From positions 16,721-80,720 of the forward strand of contig CACEOY010000004.1 of NCBI GenBank assembly GCA_902561155.1: a stretch of 64,000 nucleotides of DNA, written 5' to 3'. Under the pieces are notes generated by a model that was not told the origin of the DNA, made no database searches, and was given only the letters and a program-made list of their open reading frames with translations. The DNA comes from an uncultured Pelagibacteraceae bacterium. GTDB taxonomy: Bacteria; Pseudomonadota; Alphaproteobacteria; Pelagibacterales; Pelagibacteraceae. Of the stretch, positions 56,305 to 63,970 are shown piece by piece. The first letter of the stretch is position 1, and each line of letters begins with the position of its first letter. Position numbers and translations under genes: made by a program.

Positions 56305-58009
56305 GATGATTAGGAACTTCTTTATTATTTATGGCTAAAATAGGTCCAATTTTTTCTATAATTTTGCCCGACGAATAAACAGCATTCCAACCAGCTTCGT
56401 TTCTTGTTCCCTTAATTTTAAATCCCTTATAATCATAGATTAAGTTTTCTGCGATCTGAGGATCGTCTAACATTACCAAAAGAATATAGCTTTTATTCGA
56501 GACAGTAAAAAATGATATAAAAGTATTAATATTTTTACTTTCATCGTCATAATACTGAGATGTACCAGTCTTCCCAGAAACATTATAACCATGGATATCA
56601 GCTAAACTAGCTGTCCCGTTTTTGTCGGTAACGACTTTTCTCAAAATTTTTTTTAATTTGGTACTAGTTTTTTCAGAAATTATTCTCTTAGTTTTTAAAT
56701 CATTATTTTTATTCTTCTCTAAAGTTGGTAGAACAAGCTTTCCACCATTAATTAAAGTTGCATAAGCTGCGGCAGCTTGAAGTGGCGTTGTTGTAATACC
56801 GTGGCCGAAAGAAACTGTTTCAAGTTTACATTTGTTCCAATTAAAAGGAATAGGACTACCTAGTTCATCAAGTTCAAATTTTGGGCTGTTGAATAAGTTT
56901 AAATCTTTTAAAAATTTTTTGTATTTTTCTTCTCCAATTTTTCTAGCTATCTTTATTGTACCAATATTAGAGGATTGGACAAGAATATCCTCTACTGTCA
57001 TTGACTTAGGAAATTGTTTTATATCTGATATGTTATGAATTGAGCATTTAATACTTTTTGTTATGTCTTTTATAATTGTCTTAGACTCCACTATTTCTTC
57101 TTCTAAAGCTAACGCAACGGTAAACGTTTTAAATATTGATCCTAATTCAAAAACACCCTTTGTAACTTTATTCATATAAGCTTTATCTCTTAAATTAATT
57201 CTTTTATTAATATTGAAGTCAGGCAATGAAACTAAAGATAAAACTTCACCATTTTCAGAGTTCATTAGTAGTGAAGCGGCCCCTTCAGCTTTAAAGATTT
57301 TTATTGCTTTTTCAAGTTCATTTTTAATTAAATATTGTATATTAGTTTCCAGTGACAGCTGTAACGGATTATCAAATTTTTTTTTATCTCTTAGATAATT
57401 GTCATAATAATTTTCAACACCAGAGATACCATAGTTATCATAATCAGTTTGACCTATAATATGACTGTAAAGATTTGAATGAGGGTAAACTCTTGTTTGA
57501 AAGGGTTCAAAAATAATACCCTTTTCTCCCAACTTCCATAATTTATCCTTTTCTACGTCGGTCAATCTTTTTTTTAAATAAAAATATTTTTTATTATTTA
57601 AATTTGAAATTAGATTTTTACTATCTATCTCTGGAAGAGCTAATTTGATTTTAACTAAAAATTTCTTTTTGTCTTTTATAAAACTTGGTTTAATGGCTGC
57701 GTGATATGCAGTGATATTTCTTGATAATAGAACTCCGTTTCTATCGATAATATCATTTCTTATAGGATTAAAGTTAAAATGATAATCTTTATTGATATTT
57801 AAATTTGAGCTTTGGAAAGAAACAAAAATTATTTTTAAAGAAAAAATTAAGATAAGAGAAAAAAAGGAAAAGAAAAGTAGATAAACTCTATCTTCGTTAA
57901 TAAGATAACTTTTTTCTTTTCTAAATTTTTGATTAGTACTTAAATAGTCCTCGAAAAAAAAGCTTTTTTGGTTTTTATTAAAATTTTTTTTATTTTTTTG
58001 TTTTTTCAT
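56282..58009 (-). CDS. ftsI: Division transpeptidase FtsI (PBP3)
   Basis: This 575-residue class B PBP has a long charged N-terminal tail (Lys/Asn-rich, about 45 residues), one transmembrane segment (about 48-68) and a transpeptidase domain. Motifs are SIFK in ELGSIFKTFTVALA, SSN in VQSSNIGTIKIAR and KTG in VSGKTGTSQYYDD. It cross-links septal peptidoglycan with FtsW. It starts 20 bases inside ftsL and ends 23 bases inside murEF. The neighbourhood separates it from PBP2 at 17126. Confidence 0.96.
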   Translation of the reverse strand: MKKQKNKKNFNKNQKSFFFEDYLSTNQKFRKEKSYLINEDRVYLLFFSFFSLILIFSLKIIFVSFQSSNLNINKDYHFNFNPIRNDIIDRNGVLLSRNITAYHAAIKPSFIKDKKKFLVKIKLALPEIDSKNLISNLNNKKYFYLKKRLTDVEKDKLWKLGEKGIIFEPFQTRVYPHSNLYSHIIGQTDYDNYGISGVENYYDNYLRDKKKFDNPLQLSLETNIQYLIKNELEKAIKIFKAEGAASLLMNSENGEVLSLVSLPDFNINKRINLRDKAYMNKVTKGVFELGSIFKTFTVALALEEEIVESKTIIKDITKSIKCSIHNISDIKQFPKSMTVEDILVQSSNIGTIKIARKIGEEKYKKFLKDLNLFNSPKFELDELGSPIPFNWNKCKLETVSFGHGITTTPLQAAAAYATLINGGKLVLPTLEKNKNNDLKTKRIISEKTSTKLKKILRKVVTDKNGTASLADIHGYNVSGKTGTSQYYDDESKNINTFISFFTVSNKSYILLVMLDDPQIAENLIYDYKGFKIKGTRNEAGWNAVYSSGKIIEKIGPILAINNKEVPNHHVVKKTN

Positions 58010-58316
58010 AAATTATTTTTGTGAAACTTTTTTGGTCTAAAATAAAACTTTTGTAATCTAAATAAATTTTTGAAATACTCATACTTTGAAATTGGTCATT
58101 AGTTAAGAAAGATAATTTTTCCTGTAGAATTTTTGGTGAGGTTAAATAGTTAAATTCTAATTGACTTTCATATAATTCTTTCTCTAATGTAAATATCTGT
58201 TTTTCATAAAATATTATATTTTTCTCTATTATATTTGTTTTGTTTTTGATTATCGAAGTACAAAATAACAACAATGAAAAAGCTACTATAGATATTATTA
58301 ATTTTGTATTAGGCAA
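57990..58316 (-). CDS. ftsL: FtsL-like divisome protein
   Basis: This 108-residue bitopic protein has a hydrophobic segment at residues 5-21 (LIISIVAFSLLLFCTSI) and a predicted coiled coil after it (IEKNIIFYEKQIFTLEKELYESQLEF), ending in a region with YLTSPKILQEK. This layout and its place between rsmH and ftsI identify FtsL, which has little sequence conservation. The start is TTG at 58316, overlapping the rsmH stop by 8 bases, with a GGAGAAG Shine-Dalgarno 5 bases upstream. No other upstream Met is available. Confidence 0.82.
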   Translation of the reverse strand: MPNTKLIISIVAFSLLLFCTSIIKNKTNIIEKNIIFYEKQIFTLEKELYESQLEFNYLTSPKILQEKLSFLTNDQFQSMSISKIYLDYKSFILDQKSFTKIIYEKTKK

Positions 58317-59313
58317 TTCTCTTCTCCAAATCAGTAAGGTATTTAAATTTGCTTCTTAACTCTTTAGGATCAAAAAATTTCTCTGAACTTCTAATTGCAA
58401 CTCGCAACTTTGCTGATCTCGATCTTGGATTCTTCTTCACCTCTTTTGTTGATGGTTTAATTATCTTATTTTTATAATCATCAAATAAAGATAGTTTATT
58501 ATCATAATCAGGCAGATATTTATTAGATCTGGACCGGTTTTTTGAAAAGTTTTTGAAGTAAAATTTTATAATTTTATCTTCTATTGAATGAAAACTTACT
58601 ACAATAAGTTTTCCTCCAGGTTTGAGGATCTTGGTAGCTTTTATTATACCCTCAATGAGTTCAGTAACTTCTTTATTAACAAATATTCGAATAGCTTGGA
58701 AAGTTTTTGTGCTTTCATTGATTTTTTTATAATTTTTTTTTTTTGATTTTTTAATAATTTTAACTAATTCGTCAGTGGTTTTAATATTTTGTTCAGTTCT
58801 TTCTTTTGCAATGTTTTTTGATATTTTAAGAGCTTCTTTCTCCTCGCCAAAAATTCTAAATATATCTCTTAGATCCTGGCTGCTGTAAGTATTTAAAACC
58901 TTCTTCGCAGATGTTTCTGTTTGACCCATCGACATGTTTAATTCGGCTTTAGATTTAAATGAAAAACCTCTTGATAAATCATCTAATTGAATTGATGACA
59001 ATCCTAAATCAAAAATTACAGCATCGAATTTTTTTGGTGAAACAAGATCAAGTTTGCTAAATTTTTTATTGTGGAATGTAAATCTAGACTGAAAATTATC
59101 TTCTAATTTATTGGCAAGTTCAACTACTTGACTATCTCTATCTAAAGCAACAACTTTAGTTTCTTTAAATTTAAGCAATTCTTTTGAATAGCCGCCTGCA
59201 CCGAAAGTACAATCCATAAAATTTCCGCCATACTTAGGGTTACAGATTTTAATAACCTCATCGATCATCACTGGAAGATGTTTTCCTTCCAGTGATGTGT
59301 GGGGTAATTTCAT
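58309..59313 (-). CDS. rsmH: 16S rRNA m4C1402 methyltransferase RsmH (MraW)
   Basis: This 334-residue methyltransferase has the N-terminal HTSLEGKHLPVMIDEVI, the SAM motif FMDCTFGAGGYSKELL, VIFDLGLSSIQLDDLSRGFSF and the C-terminal VVSFHSIEDKIIKFYFK and NPRSRSAKLRVAIR. These are all RsmH hallmarks. It modifies the ribosomal P site. It normally follows mraZ directly; here ftsZ is inserted between, with a 21-base gap from the ftsZ stop. Confidence 0.98.
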   Translation of the reverse strand: MKLPHTSLEGKHLPVMIDEVIKICNPKYGGNFMDCTFGAGGYSKELLKFKETKVVALDRDSQVVELANKLEDNFQSRFTFHNKKFSKLDLVSPKKFDAVIFDLGLSSIQLDDLSRGFSFKSKAELNMSMGQTETSAKKVLNTYSSQDLRDIFRIFGEEKEALKISKNIAKERTEQNIKTTDELVKIIKKSKKKNYKKINESTKTFQAIRIFVNKEVTELIEGIIKATKILKPGGKLIVVSFHSIEDKIIKFYFKNFSKNRSRSNKYLPDYDNKLSLFDDYKNKIIKPSTKEVKKNPRSRSAKLRVAIRSSEKFFDPKELRSKFKYLTDLEKRIA

Positions 59314-59334
59314 TGTGATTAGTCAAAATTTGCC

Positions 59335-60771
59335 TTAAAACTTTTGCTTTCTTAGAAAAGCAGGTATCTCAAATTCCTCATCATCTGATGAATGTTGATC
59401 AAATAACTTGTCATTTGGAAGATCTTCCTCTTCAATGTTATGGCTCTCATCTTCAGAAAATAATTTTGGCGTATACTCTTTATTATTTTCACTTACGCTA
59501 TCTGTTGTATTCTTTATCTCTAGATTATTTTCAATATATGATGCATTTTCAATAGAAATGCCTTGAGGACTTGAATCATCATTGTTAATATTTTTATTTT
59601 TCTCTTCAATTAATGATGACTGGCTTACATTTGAGGGATTTGTATCGATTTCCAGCTGTTCATCAAGTTTCAAAGCTGTAGCTCCATCTATTGAATTAAT
59701 TGTATTTTTTTCAATATTTGGATTTTTGAAAATATTATCAGAATATCCCGGGTTTCTATTTTGAATTCTATTAACCATATTTAAAACGGTTTTAGACTCA
59801 GGTTTTTGTCCATCTAAAGATGTAGCAACAATAGAAACTCTTATTTTTCCGTCCATATTGTCGTCTTTAATTGCCCCAAAAATTAATTCAGCTTCAGGAT
59901 CTACTTCAGCTCTTATTTTATTTACAGACTGGTCTACCTCAAAAAGGGTAATATCTTTTCCTCCAGTAATATTTACTAAAAGTCCCTTAGCACCCTTAAG
60001 TGAATACTCATCGATTAATGGATTGTTTAAAGCCATTTCGGTTGCGGCCATTGCTCTATTTTCACCTTCTGCTTCACCAGTTCCCATCATCGCTTTCCCC
60101 ATAGCGCTCATAACAGTTTCAACATCAGCAAAATCTAAATTTATCATGCCCGGTCTAACCATTAAATCAGTTACACTTTGTACTCCATGTTTTAAAACGT
60201 CATTAGATAATGAAAAAGACTCTTCAAATGTAGTAGTTTCATTTGCAATTTTAAAAAGATTTTGATTTGGAACAACTATGACAGTATCTAAATGTTTTTT
60301 TAATTCTTCTAATCCTTCAATAGCTCTTCGCATTCTTTTTGGCCCCTCGTAAGCAAATGGAAGAGTAGTAACTCCAACCGTTAAAATATTTAATTCCTTT
60401 GCAGCTCTTGCAATCACATGCGAAGCACCTGTTCCTGTTCCACCACCCATTCCAGCAGTAATAAAAATCATATTACTTCCTTGTATGTAACTTACAATTT
60501 CATTTAAAGACTCGTCAGCAGCAGCTTGGCCAATATCATTCTTGGCACCTGCACCAAGTCCTTTTGTTAAATTCATTCCAATTTGAATCTTAGAATCTGC
60601 TTTATTAACTCTTAAATCTTGTGCATCAGTGTTTACTGCAACAAACTCTACGCCTTGCATACCTGACTCAATCATAGAATTGATTGCATTTCCACCTGCT
60701 CCTCCAATTCCCATTACTAAAATTCTCGGCTTTAACTCTCTTAACTCACCTCCTCCAATATTAATACTCAT
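59335..60771 (-). CDS. ftsZ: Cell division GTPase FtsZ (displaced to head of dcw cluster)
   Basis: This 478-residue protein has the tubulin-like GTPase motifs: GIGGAGGNAINSM (21-33), GGGTGTG at 109-115, NQNLFKIAN and the T7 loop NLDFADVETVMSAMG. A long Asn/Ser/Glu-rich linker (about 340-465) leads to the C-terminal peptide EFEIPAFLRKQ, which docks FtsA and other partners. The start has a good Shine-Dalgarno (AAAGGAG 8 bases upstream). Unusually, the gene is between mraZ (18-base gap) and rsmH, not after ftsA. It is therefore the second gene downstream of the mraZ promoter. Confidence 0.98.
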   Translation of the reverse strand: MSINIGGGELRELKPRILVMGIGGAGGNAINSMIESGMQGVEFVAVNTDAQDLRVNKADSKIQIGMNLTKGLGAGAKNDIGQAAADESLNEIVSYIQGSNMIFITAGMGGGTGTGASHVIARAAKELNILTVGVTTLPFAYEGPKRMRRAIEGLEELKKHLDTVIVVPNQNLFKIANETTTFEESFSLSNDVLKHGVQSVTDLMVRPGMINLDFADVETVMSAMGKAMMGTGEAEGENRAMAATEMALNNPLIDEYSLKGAKGLLVNITGGKDITLFEVDQSVNKIRAEVDPEAELIFGAIKDDNMDGKIRVSIVATSLDGQKPESKTVLNMVNRIQNRNPGYSDNIFKNPNIEKNTINSIDGATALKLDEQLEIDTNPSNVSQSSLIEEKNKNINNDDSSPQGISIENASYIENNLEIKNTTDSVSENNKEYTPKLFSEDESHNIEEEDLPNDKLFDQHSSDDEEFEIPAFLRKQKF

Positions 60772-60789
60772 GCGTGGCTCCTTTTATCA

Positions 60790-61239
60790 TTAGTTATTGT
60801 TATCCCATTTCAGTGTTGACCTGCTTTGCAAGGCTTTTTTTCTTGCAAAAGTTTTAAATTTTTCAAAATTTTTAGGACTCCAAACCTGAAAAGTTTTGCC
60901 TAATCCAACAAATAAAATGTCATTTTTGATCTTTGCTACATTTAAAAGTTTCTTTGAAAATTGTACCCTTCCCTCAGTATCAAAAATTAAATTTGAGCTT
61001 TCAGACAAAACAGCGGTTGCAAAATAATCTCTTTTCTCTTCAAATGGATTTAGGGTATCAATAGAATTTGATAGTTTTTCTATTCTTTCTTGAGTACAAC
61101 ATTCTAAAGCCGGGTTGCTAAAAGAAGGGTAAGATACAAAGCCATTATAACCTTGGGTTGTTAAAAAGGATCTAAATGATGCTGGCACAGATACCCTTCC
61201 CTTTTTGTCTATTTTGTTTTCGTAGCTCGATAGAAACAT
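60790..61239 (-). CDS. mraZ: Transcriptional regulator MraZ
   Basis: This 149-residue protein has two SpoVT/AbrB-like MraZ half-domains: FLSSYENKIDKKGRVSVPASFR at the start and LIFDTEGRVQFSKKLL in the second half. MraZ forms a ring and binds TGGGN-type direct repeats upstream of its own gene to repress the dcw operon. The ATG at 61239 matches the family N terminus. It is the first gene of the division cluster. Three TGGGA repeats lie 49-73 bases upstream (see 61288-61312). Confidence 0.95.
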   Translation of the reverse strand: MFLSSYENKIDKKGRVSVPASFRSFLTTQGYNGFVSYPSFSNPALECCTQERIEKLSNSIDTLNPFEEKRDYFATAVLSESSNLIFDTEGRVQFSKKLLNVAKIKNDILFVGLGKTFQVWSPKNFEKFKTFARKKALQSRSTLKWDNNN

Positions 61240-61287
61240 GCTCTTTAAATATTCCTGTTTTTTTTTTAATCAATAAATCCTCCAATT

Positions 61288-61312
61288 TGGGATTATTTGG
61301 GATAATATGGGA
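61288..61312 (-). promoter_or_regulatory. Probable MraZ operator: three TGGGA repeats at 10-bp spacing
   Basis: TGGGA occurs at 61288, 61298 and 61308 on the plus strand (TCCCA on the mraZ sense strand), each exactly 10 bp apart. In E. coli MraZ binds TGGGN direct repeats with 5-base spacers upstream of mraZ, so this matches the known box. The repeats overlap the -10 element and the probable start region of the mraZ promoter, as expected for autorepression. Seen directly in sequence; binding is inferred. Confidence 0.75.
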
Positions 61313-61329
61313 TTTGATAGCTTAGTCAA
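61302..61329 (-). promoter_or_regulatory. Probable sigma70 promoter of mraZ/ftsZ and the dcw run
   Basis: On the minus strand TTGACT (61329-61324) and TATTAT (61307-61302) are separated by 16 bases. The start would lie near 61295, giving a leader of about 55 bases before mraZ. The TGGGA repeats overlap the -10. The leader contains a GGAGG (61279-61283) about 40 bases from the mraZ ATG, too far to be its ribosome binding site. Confidence 0.6.
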
Positions 61330-61389
61330 TACAATAGTTTTGTATATTAAAAGTACAAAAATGGAACATCTTTAAAATAATATTTGGAT

Positions 61390-61742
61390 TTGCCAGATAA
61401 TCTATAAGCCGGGTTCTGTCATTAAAGAAGTCATTTATCTAGGCATATTCTTGCGAATATGCTCAAGCAGCTAACCCGGATGACGAACTAAAGACTGTTT
61501 TTAGCGTAAAACGCAGTGTCATCCCTATTTAGCCTTGCTCCATTTGGGGTTTACCTAGCGATTTTTGTTACCAAAAACCCGGTGTGCTCTTACCACACCT
61601 TTTCACCCTTACCTTGATTAGGCGGTTTGTTTCTGTGGCACTTGCCCTGAGGTCGCCCTCGCCAGCCGTTAACTGGCAAATTGTCTTTAAGGAGCCCGGA
61701 CTTTCCTCTATTAAAAATAGTGACTGTCCAATTATCTGGCAA
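61390..61742 (-). ncRNA. rnpB: RNase P RNA (class A)
   Basis: The minus strand carries the universal RNase P RNA elements. GAGGAAAGTCCGGGC is near the 5' end (61708-61694), GGTAAACCCC is in the middle, and ACAGAACCCGGCTTA is near the 3' end (61419-61405). The two ends pair perfectly over 11 bp (61391-61401 with 61731-61741) to form P1. The length of about 353 is normal for class A. The RNA cleaves the 5' leader of pre-tRNAs. It lies between ampD and mraZ on the same strand. Several short open frames across it are not genes. Confidence 0.97.
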
Positions 61743-61746
61743 TATT

Positions 61747-61775
61747 TTATTAATGTTTTTAAAACCAAAAGGCAA
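61747..61775 (-). promoter_or_regulatory. Probable sigma70 promoter of rnpB
   Basis: On the minus strand TTGCCT (61775-61770) and TAATAA (61752-61747) are separated by 17 bases. The start would fall at about 61741, matching the 5' side of P1. It lies in the 46-base gap between the ampD stop and rnpB. Assigned from sequence only. Confidence 0.5.
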
Positions 61776-61788
61776 GAAAATAAGTTTT

Positions 61789-62496
61789 TTATGCTAATAA
61801 TTGGCTTATTTTAAGGGTTTTATAAGTGATTTTTCCATTCACCTCTTTAGGGAGAAATCTTCTTTGAAAAGCCATAATTACCTTACGATCTCTATTTGAT
61901 TTTTGAGATAAATTAAAAAATCTATATCCAATTTTGTGAATATTTTTGAAAAACATTCTTCTTTTTGTTTTTGATTTGATCTCTTCTTTTTTTAATTTTA
62001 ATTTCGGATACCAAATAGCTGCTCCTTTTAAACTTAAAAAATTCCAAGGAAATTTTTCGCCTGGATCTTTTTTTCTAAGGGGGGCAATGTCTGAATGTCC
62101 TAAAACATTACTCTTTTTAATTTTATACTTTTTTAAAAGTAATTTAATTAAAACTATTAAAGAGGAAATTTGTTTATTCGGAAAACTTTGATAATTTATA
62201 TAATGGCCTTTATTTTGAATTTCAATACCAATTGAGTATTTGTTTAAATTTTTAATATTTTTCCACTTAGATTTTCCTGCATGCCAAGCTATCTTGTTAT
62301 CATCTATCATCTTGTAAATATTTCCATTCCTATTAATTAAATAGTGACAACTCACTTTTGATTTCGGATTTTTAAGCCTTTTCATGGATACACGTGCAGA
62401 TTGCATGCCAGTATAATGTATTATCAGATATTTGATATCTCTCAAACTTCTCATTTTTTTTGAAAAATTAAGCGATTTATTAATCCTTATCTTCAT
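61789..62496 (-). CDS. N-acetylmuramoyl-L-alanine amidase (AmpD/AmiD type)
   Basis: This 235-residue protein has an Amidase_2 zinc domain: LIIHYTGMQSARVSMKRL (first His), CHYLINRNGNIYKMIDDNKIAWHAGKS and LGHSDIAPLRKKDPGEKFPW with the last His/Asp ligands. The last 50 residues (VIMAFQRRFLPKEVNGKITYKTL) resemble a peptidoglycan-binding repeat, making it closer to AmiD than to plain AmpD (about 190 residues). No signal peptide is visible, which favours cytoplasmic recycling of anhydro-muropeptides. It is divergent from mlaA over a 107-base gap. Confidence 0.88.
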   Translation of the reverse strand: MKIRINKSLNFSKKMRSLRDIKYLIIHYTGMQSARVSMKRLKNPKSKVSCHYLINRNGNIYKMIDDNKIAWHAGKSKWKNIKNLNKYSIGIEIQNKGHYINYQSFPNKQISSLIVLIKLLLKKYKIKKSNVLGHSDIAPLRKKDPGEKFPWNFLSLKGAAIWYPKLKLKKEEIKSKTKRRMFFKNIHKIGYRFFNLSQKSNRDRKVIMAFQRRFLPKEVNGKITYKTLKISQLLA

Positions 62497-62521
62497 AATT
62501 GAACCATATTAATCCCAAAAT

Positions 62522-62571
62522 CACATAAATTTATATGCAAATTCTCTTAAAATAAAGCCATGATTTATGTG
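62522..62571. repeat. Inverted repeat in ampD-mlaA divergent promoter region
   Basis: CACATAAAT (62522-62530) and ATTTATGTG (62563-62571) are 9-bp inverted copies separated by 32 bases, centred in the 107-base gap between the divergent amidase and mlaA genes. Such a pair could be an operator for a dimeric regulator, but it could also be chance in A+T-rich DNA. No other structure is seen in this gap. Confidence 0.25.
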
Positions 62572-62603
62572 CATTATCTCAATATTTTATATATACAGCC
62601 ATT

Positions 62604-63356
62604 ATGGGATTTAAAAAAATACAAATAATTTTGTACTCTTTAATATTCAATATCTTTCTATTGGTAAGTGCTAATGCTCAATCAGAAAATGAGTGTTTTG
62701 AAAAAGTAAGTAGAGGTATTTTTAAGTTTAATCAAGGCTTTGATAATATCATATTGGAGCCAGTGGCTAAAGTTTACAATAAACTTCCTGAGCCAGTTAA
62801 AAATGGAACTGGGAATTTTACTTCGAATATAGCTACTTTACTATCAATACCAAATCATCTTCTTCAAGGTGAATTACGATCTGCAGGCCATGCGACTGGA
62901 AGCTTTTTAATTAATTCAACGGTTGGGGTTTTAGGTTTGGGTAATCCAGCTGCAAAAATGGGTTTAAAAAATCAAAAGGAAGATCTGGGTCAAACTCTAG
63001 GAACGTATGGAGTAAAGGGTGGATGTTATTTTGTTTTACCGATTTTAGGACCAACGACATTGAGAGACTCTGTTGGAATGGTAATTGATAATAATTACTT
63101 AGATGCATTTGCTAGAGTGACATGGCACGAAAGAGAAATTAAAAGTATTTCAGGAAGTAAACTGGACTATGTAGGGATAAAATCTGCGGAAGCTGTAGAT
63201 TTTAGAGGTGATAATATGATTAACTTTGAAAGTTTAGAAAAAAATTCTATTGATCTCTATGCCGCTACAAAAAGCTTGTATCTTCAAAATAGATCAAAAA
63301 AAATTAAAAACGAGAAAGATACAGATGACGATGCCTGGGGTGATTTAGATAAATAA
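62604..63356 (+). CDS. mlaA: MlaA/VacJ-family outer-membrane lipid asymmetry protein
   Basis: This 250-residue protein has a signal peptide cut after SANA (about residue 25) and the MlaA domain (RGIFKFNQGFDNIILEPVA, LPEPVKNGTGNFTSNI, LSIPNHLLQG, GVLGLGNPAAKMGL, DLGQTLGTYGV, FVLPILGPTTLRDSVGMVID). MlaA extracts phospholipids from the outer leaflet of the outer membrane. Most MlaA proteins are lipoproteins; here no lipobox is present, so cleavage by signal peptidase I is likely. mlaC follows after 11 bases. An acidic tail (DTDDDAWGDLDK) is present. Confidence 0.93.
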   Translation: MGFKKIQIILYSLIFNIFLLVSANAQSENECFEKVSRGIFKFNQGFDNIILEPVAKVYNKLPEPVKNGTGNFTSNIATLLSIPNHLLQGELRSAGHATGSFLINSTVGVLGLGNPAAKMGLKNQKEDLGQTLGTYGVKGGCYFVLPILGPTTLRDSVGMVIDNNYLDAFARVTWHEREIKSISGSKLDYVGIKSAEAVDFRGDNMINFESLEKNSIDLYAATKSLYLQNRSKKIKNEKDTDDDAWGDLDK

Positions 63357-63367
63357 ATATCTTTTCA

Positions 63368-63970
63368 ATGAAAAAAGGACTATTTTTTTTAATACCTGTT
63401 TTTTACCTTTATTCGAGTTCTATAATTGCAGCTACATATAATACCGAACCAAAAATTTTTGTACAAGAACTTGTTGATGATGCAGTAAAATCTTTAAGCG
63501 ATAAGTCATTAACTGAAGAGGAAAAAAACGAAGCTATTGAAAAGATTGCTTTAGAAAACGTGGATATCAAGGCATTAGGACTTTATACTCTTGGGAAAAT
63601 AAGAAAAGATCTTGATGAAAACACCATGAATAAGTATCAAGAACTTTTTCAGAGATACTTCCTAAAAAGTTTGACATCTAGACTAACTGATTACTCATCT
63701 CAAAAATTTGAAGTTTTTGACTCTGAACAAAAAAGTTCAAATTATACAATTGTAAATTCAAAAATAAATGAAAGTTTAAAATCTCCAGAGATTAAAATTG
63801 ATTGGAGAATTTATACGAAAAATCCACAGAAACCTTTAATTAGAGATTTAATTGTAGAGGGATTAAGTTTAGCAAGAACACAGAAAGAAGAGTTTGCGTC
63901 AATTTTAAATTCTAATAAAAATGATGTAAATGCTCTGATAAATAAATTGCAAGAGTTCGTTTCAAAATAG
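63368..63970 (+). CDS. mlaC: MlaC-type periplasmic phospholipid-binding protein
   Basis: This 200-residue protein has a signal peptide (residues 1-21, ending SIIAA) and a Ttg2D/MlaC domain: TEPKIFVQELVDDAVKSL, LGKIRKDLDENTMNKYQELF, RYFLKSLTSRL and the IDWRIYTKNPQKPLIRDLIVEG stretch followed by SLARTQKEEFASIL. MlaC shuttles phospholipids between MlaA and the inner-membrane MlaFEDB complex. It is 11 bases after mlaA. The rest of the mla system is not in view. Confidence 0.93.
   Translation: MKKGLFFLIPVFYLYSSSIIAATYNTEPKIFVQELVDDAVKSLSDKSLTEEEKNEAIEKIALENVDIKALGLYTLGKIRKDLDENTMNKYQELFQRYFLKSLTSRLTDYSSQKFEVFDSEQKSSNYTIVNSKINESLKSPEIKIDWRIYTKNPQKPLIRDLIVEGLSLARTQKEEFASILNSNKNDVNALINKLQEFVSK

Noticed and set aside
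61568..61814. Three short open frames on both strands within 61568-61814
   Set aside because: They fall inside rnpB, whose conserved elements and P1 pairing are clear.
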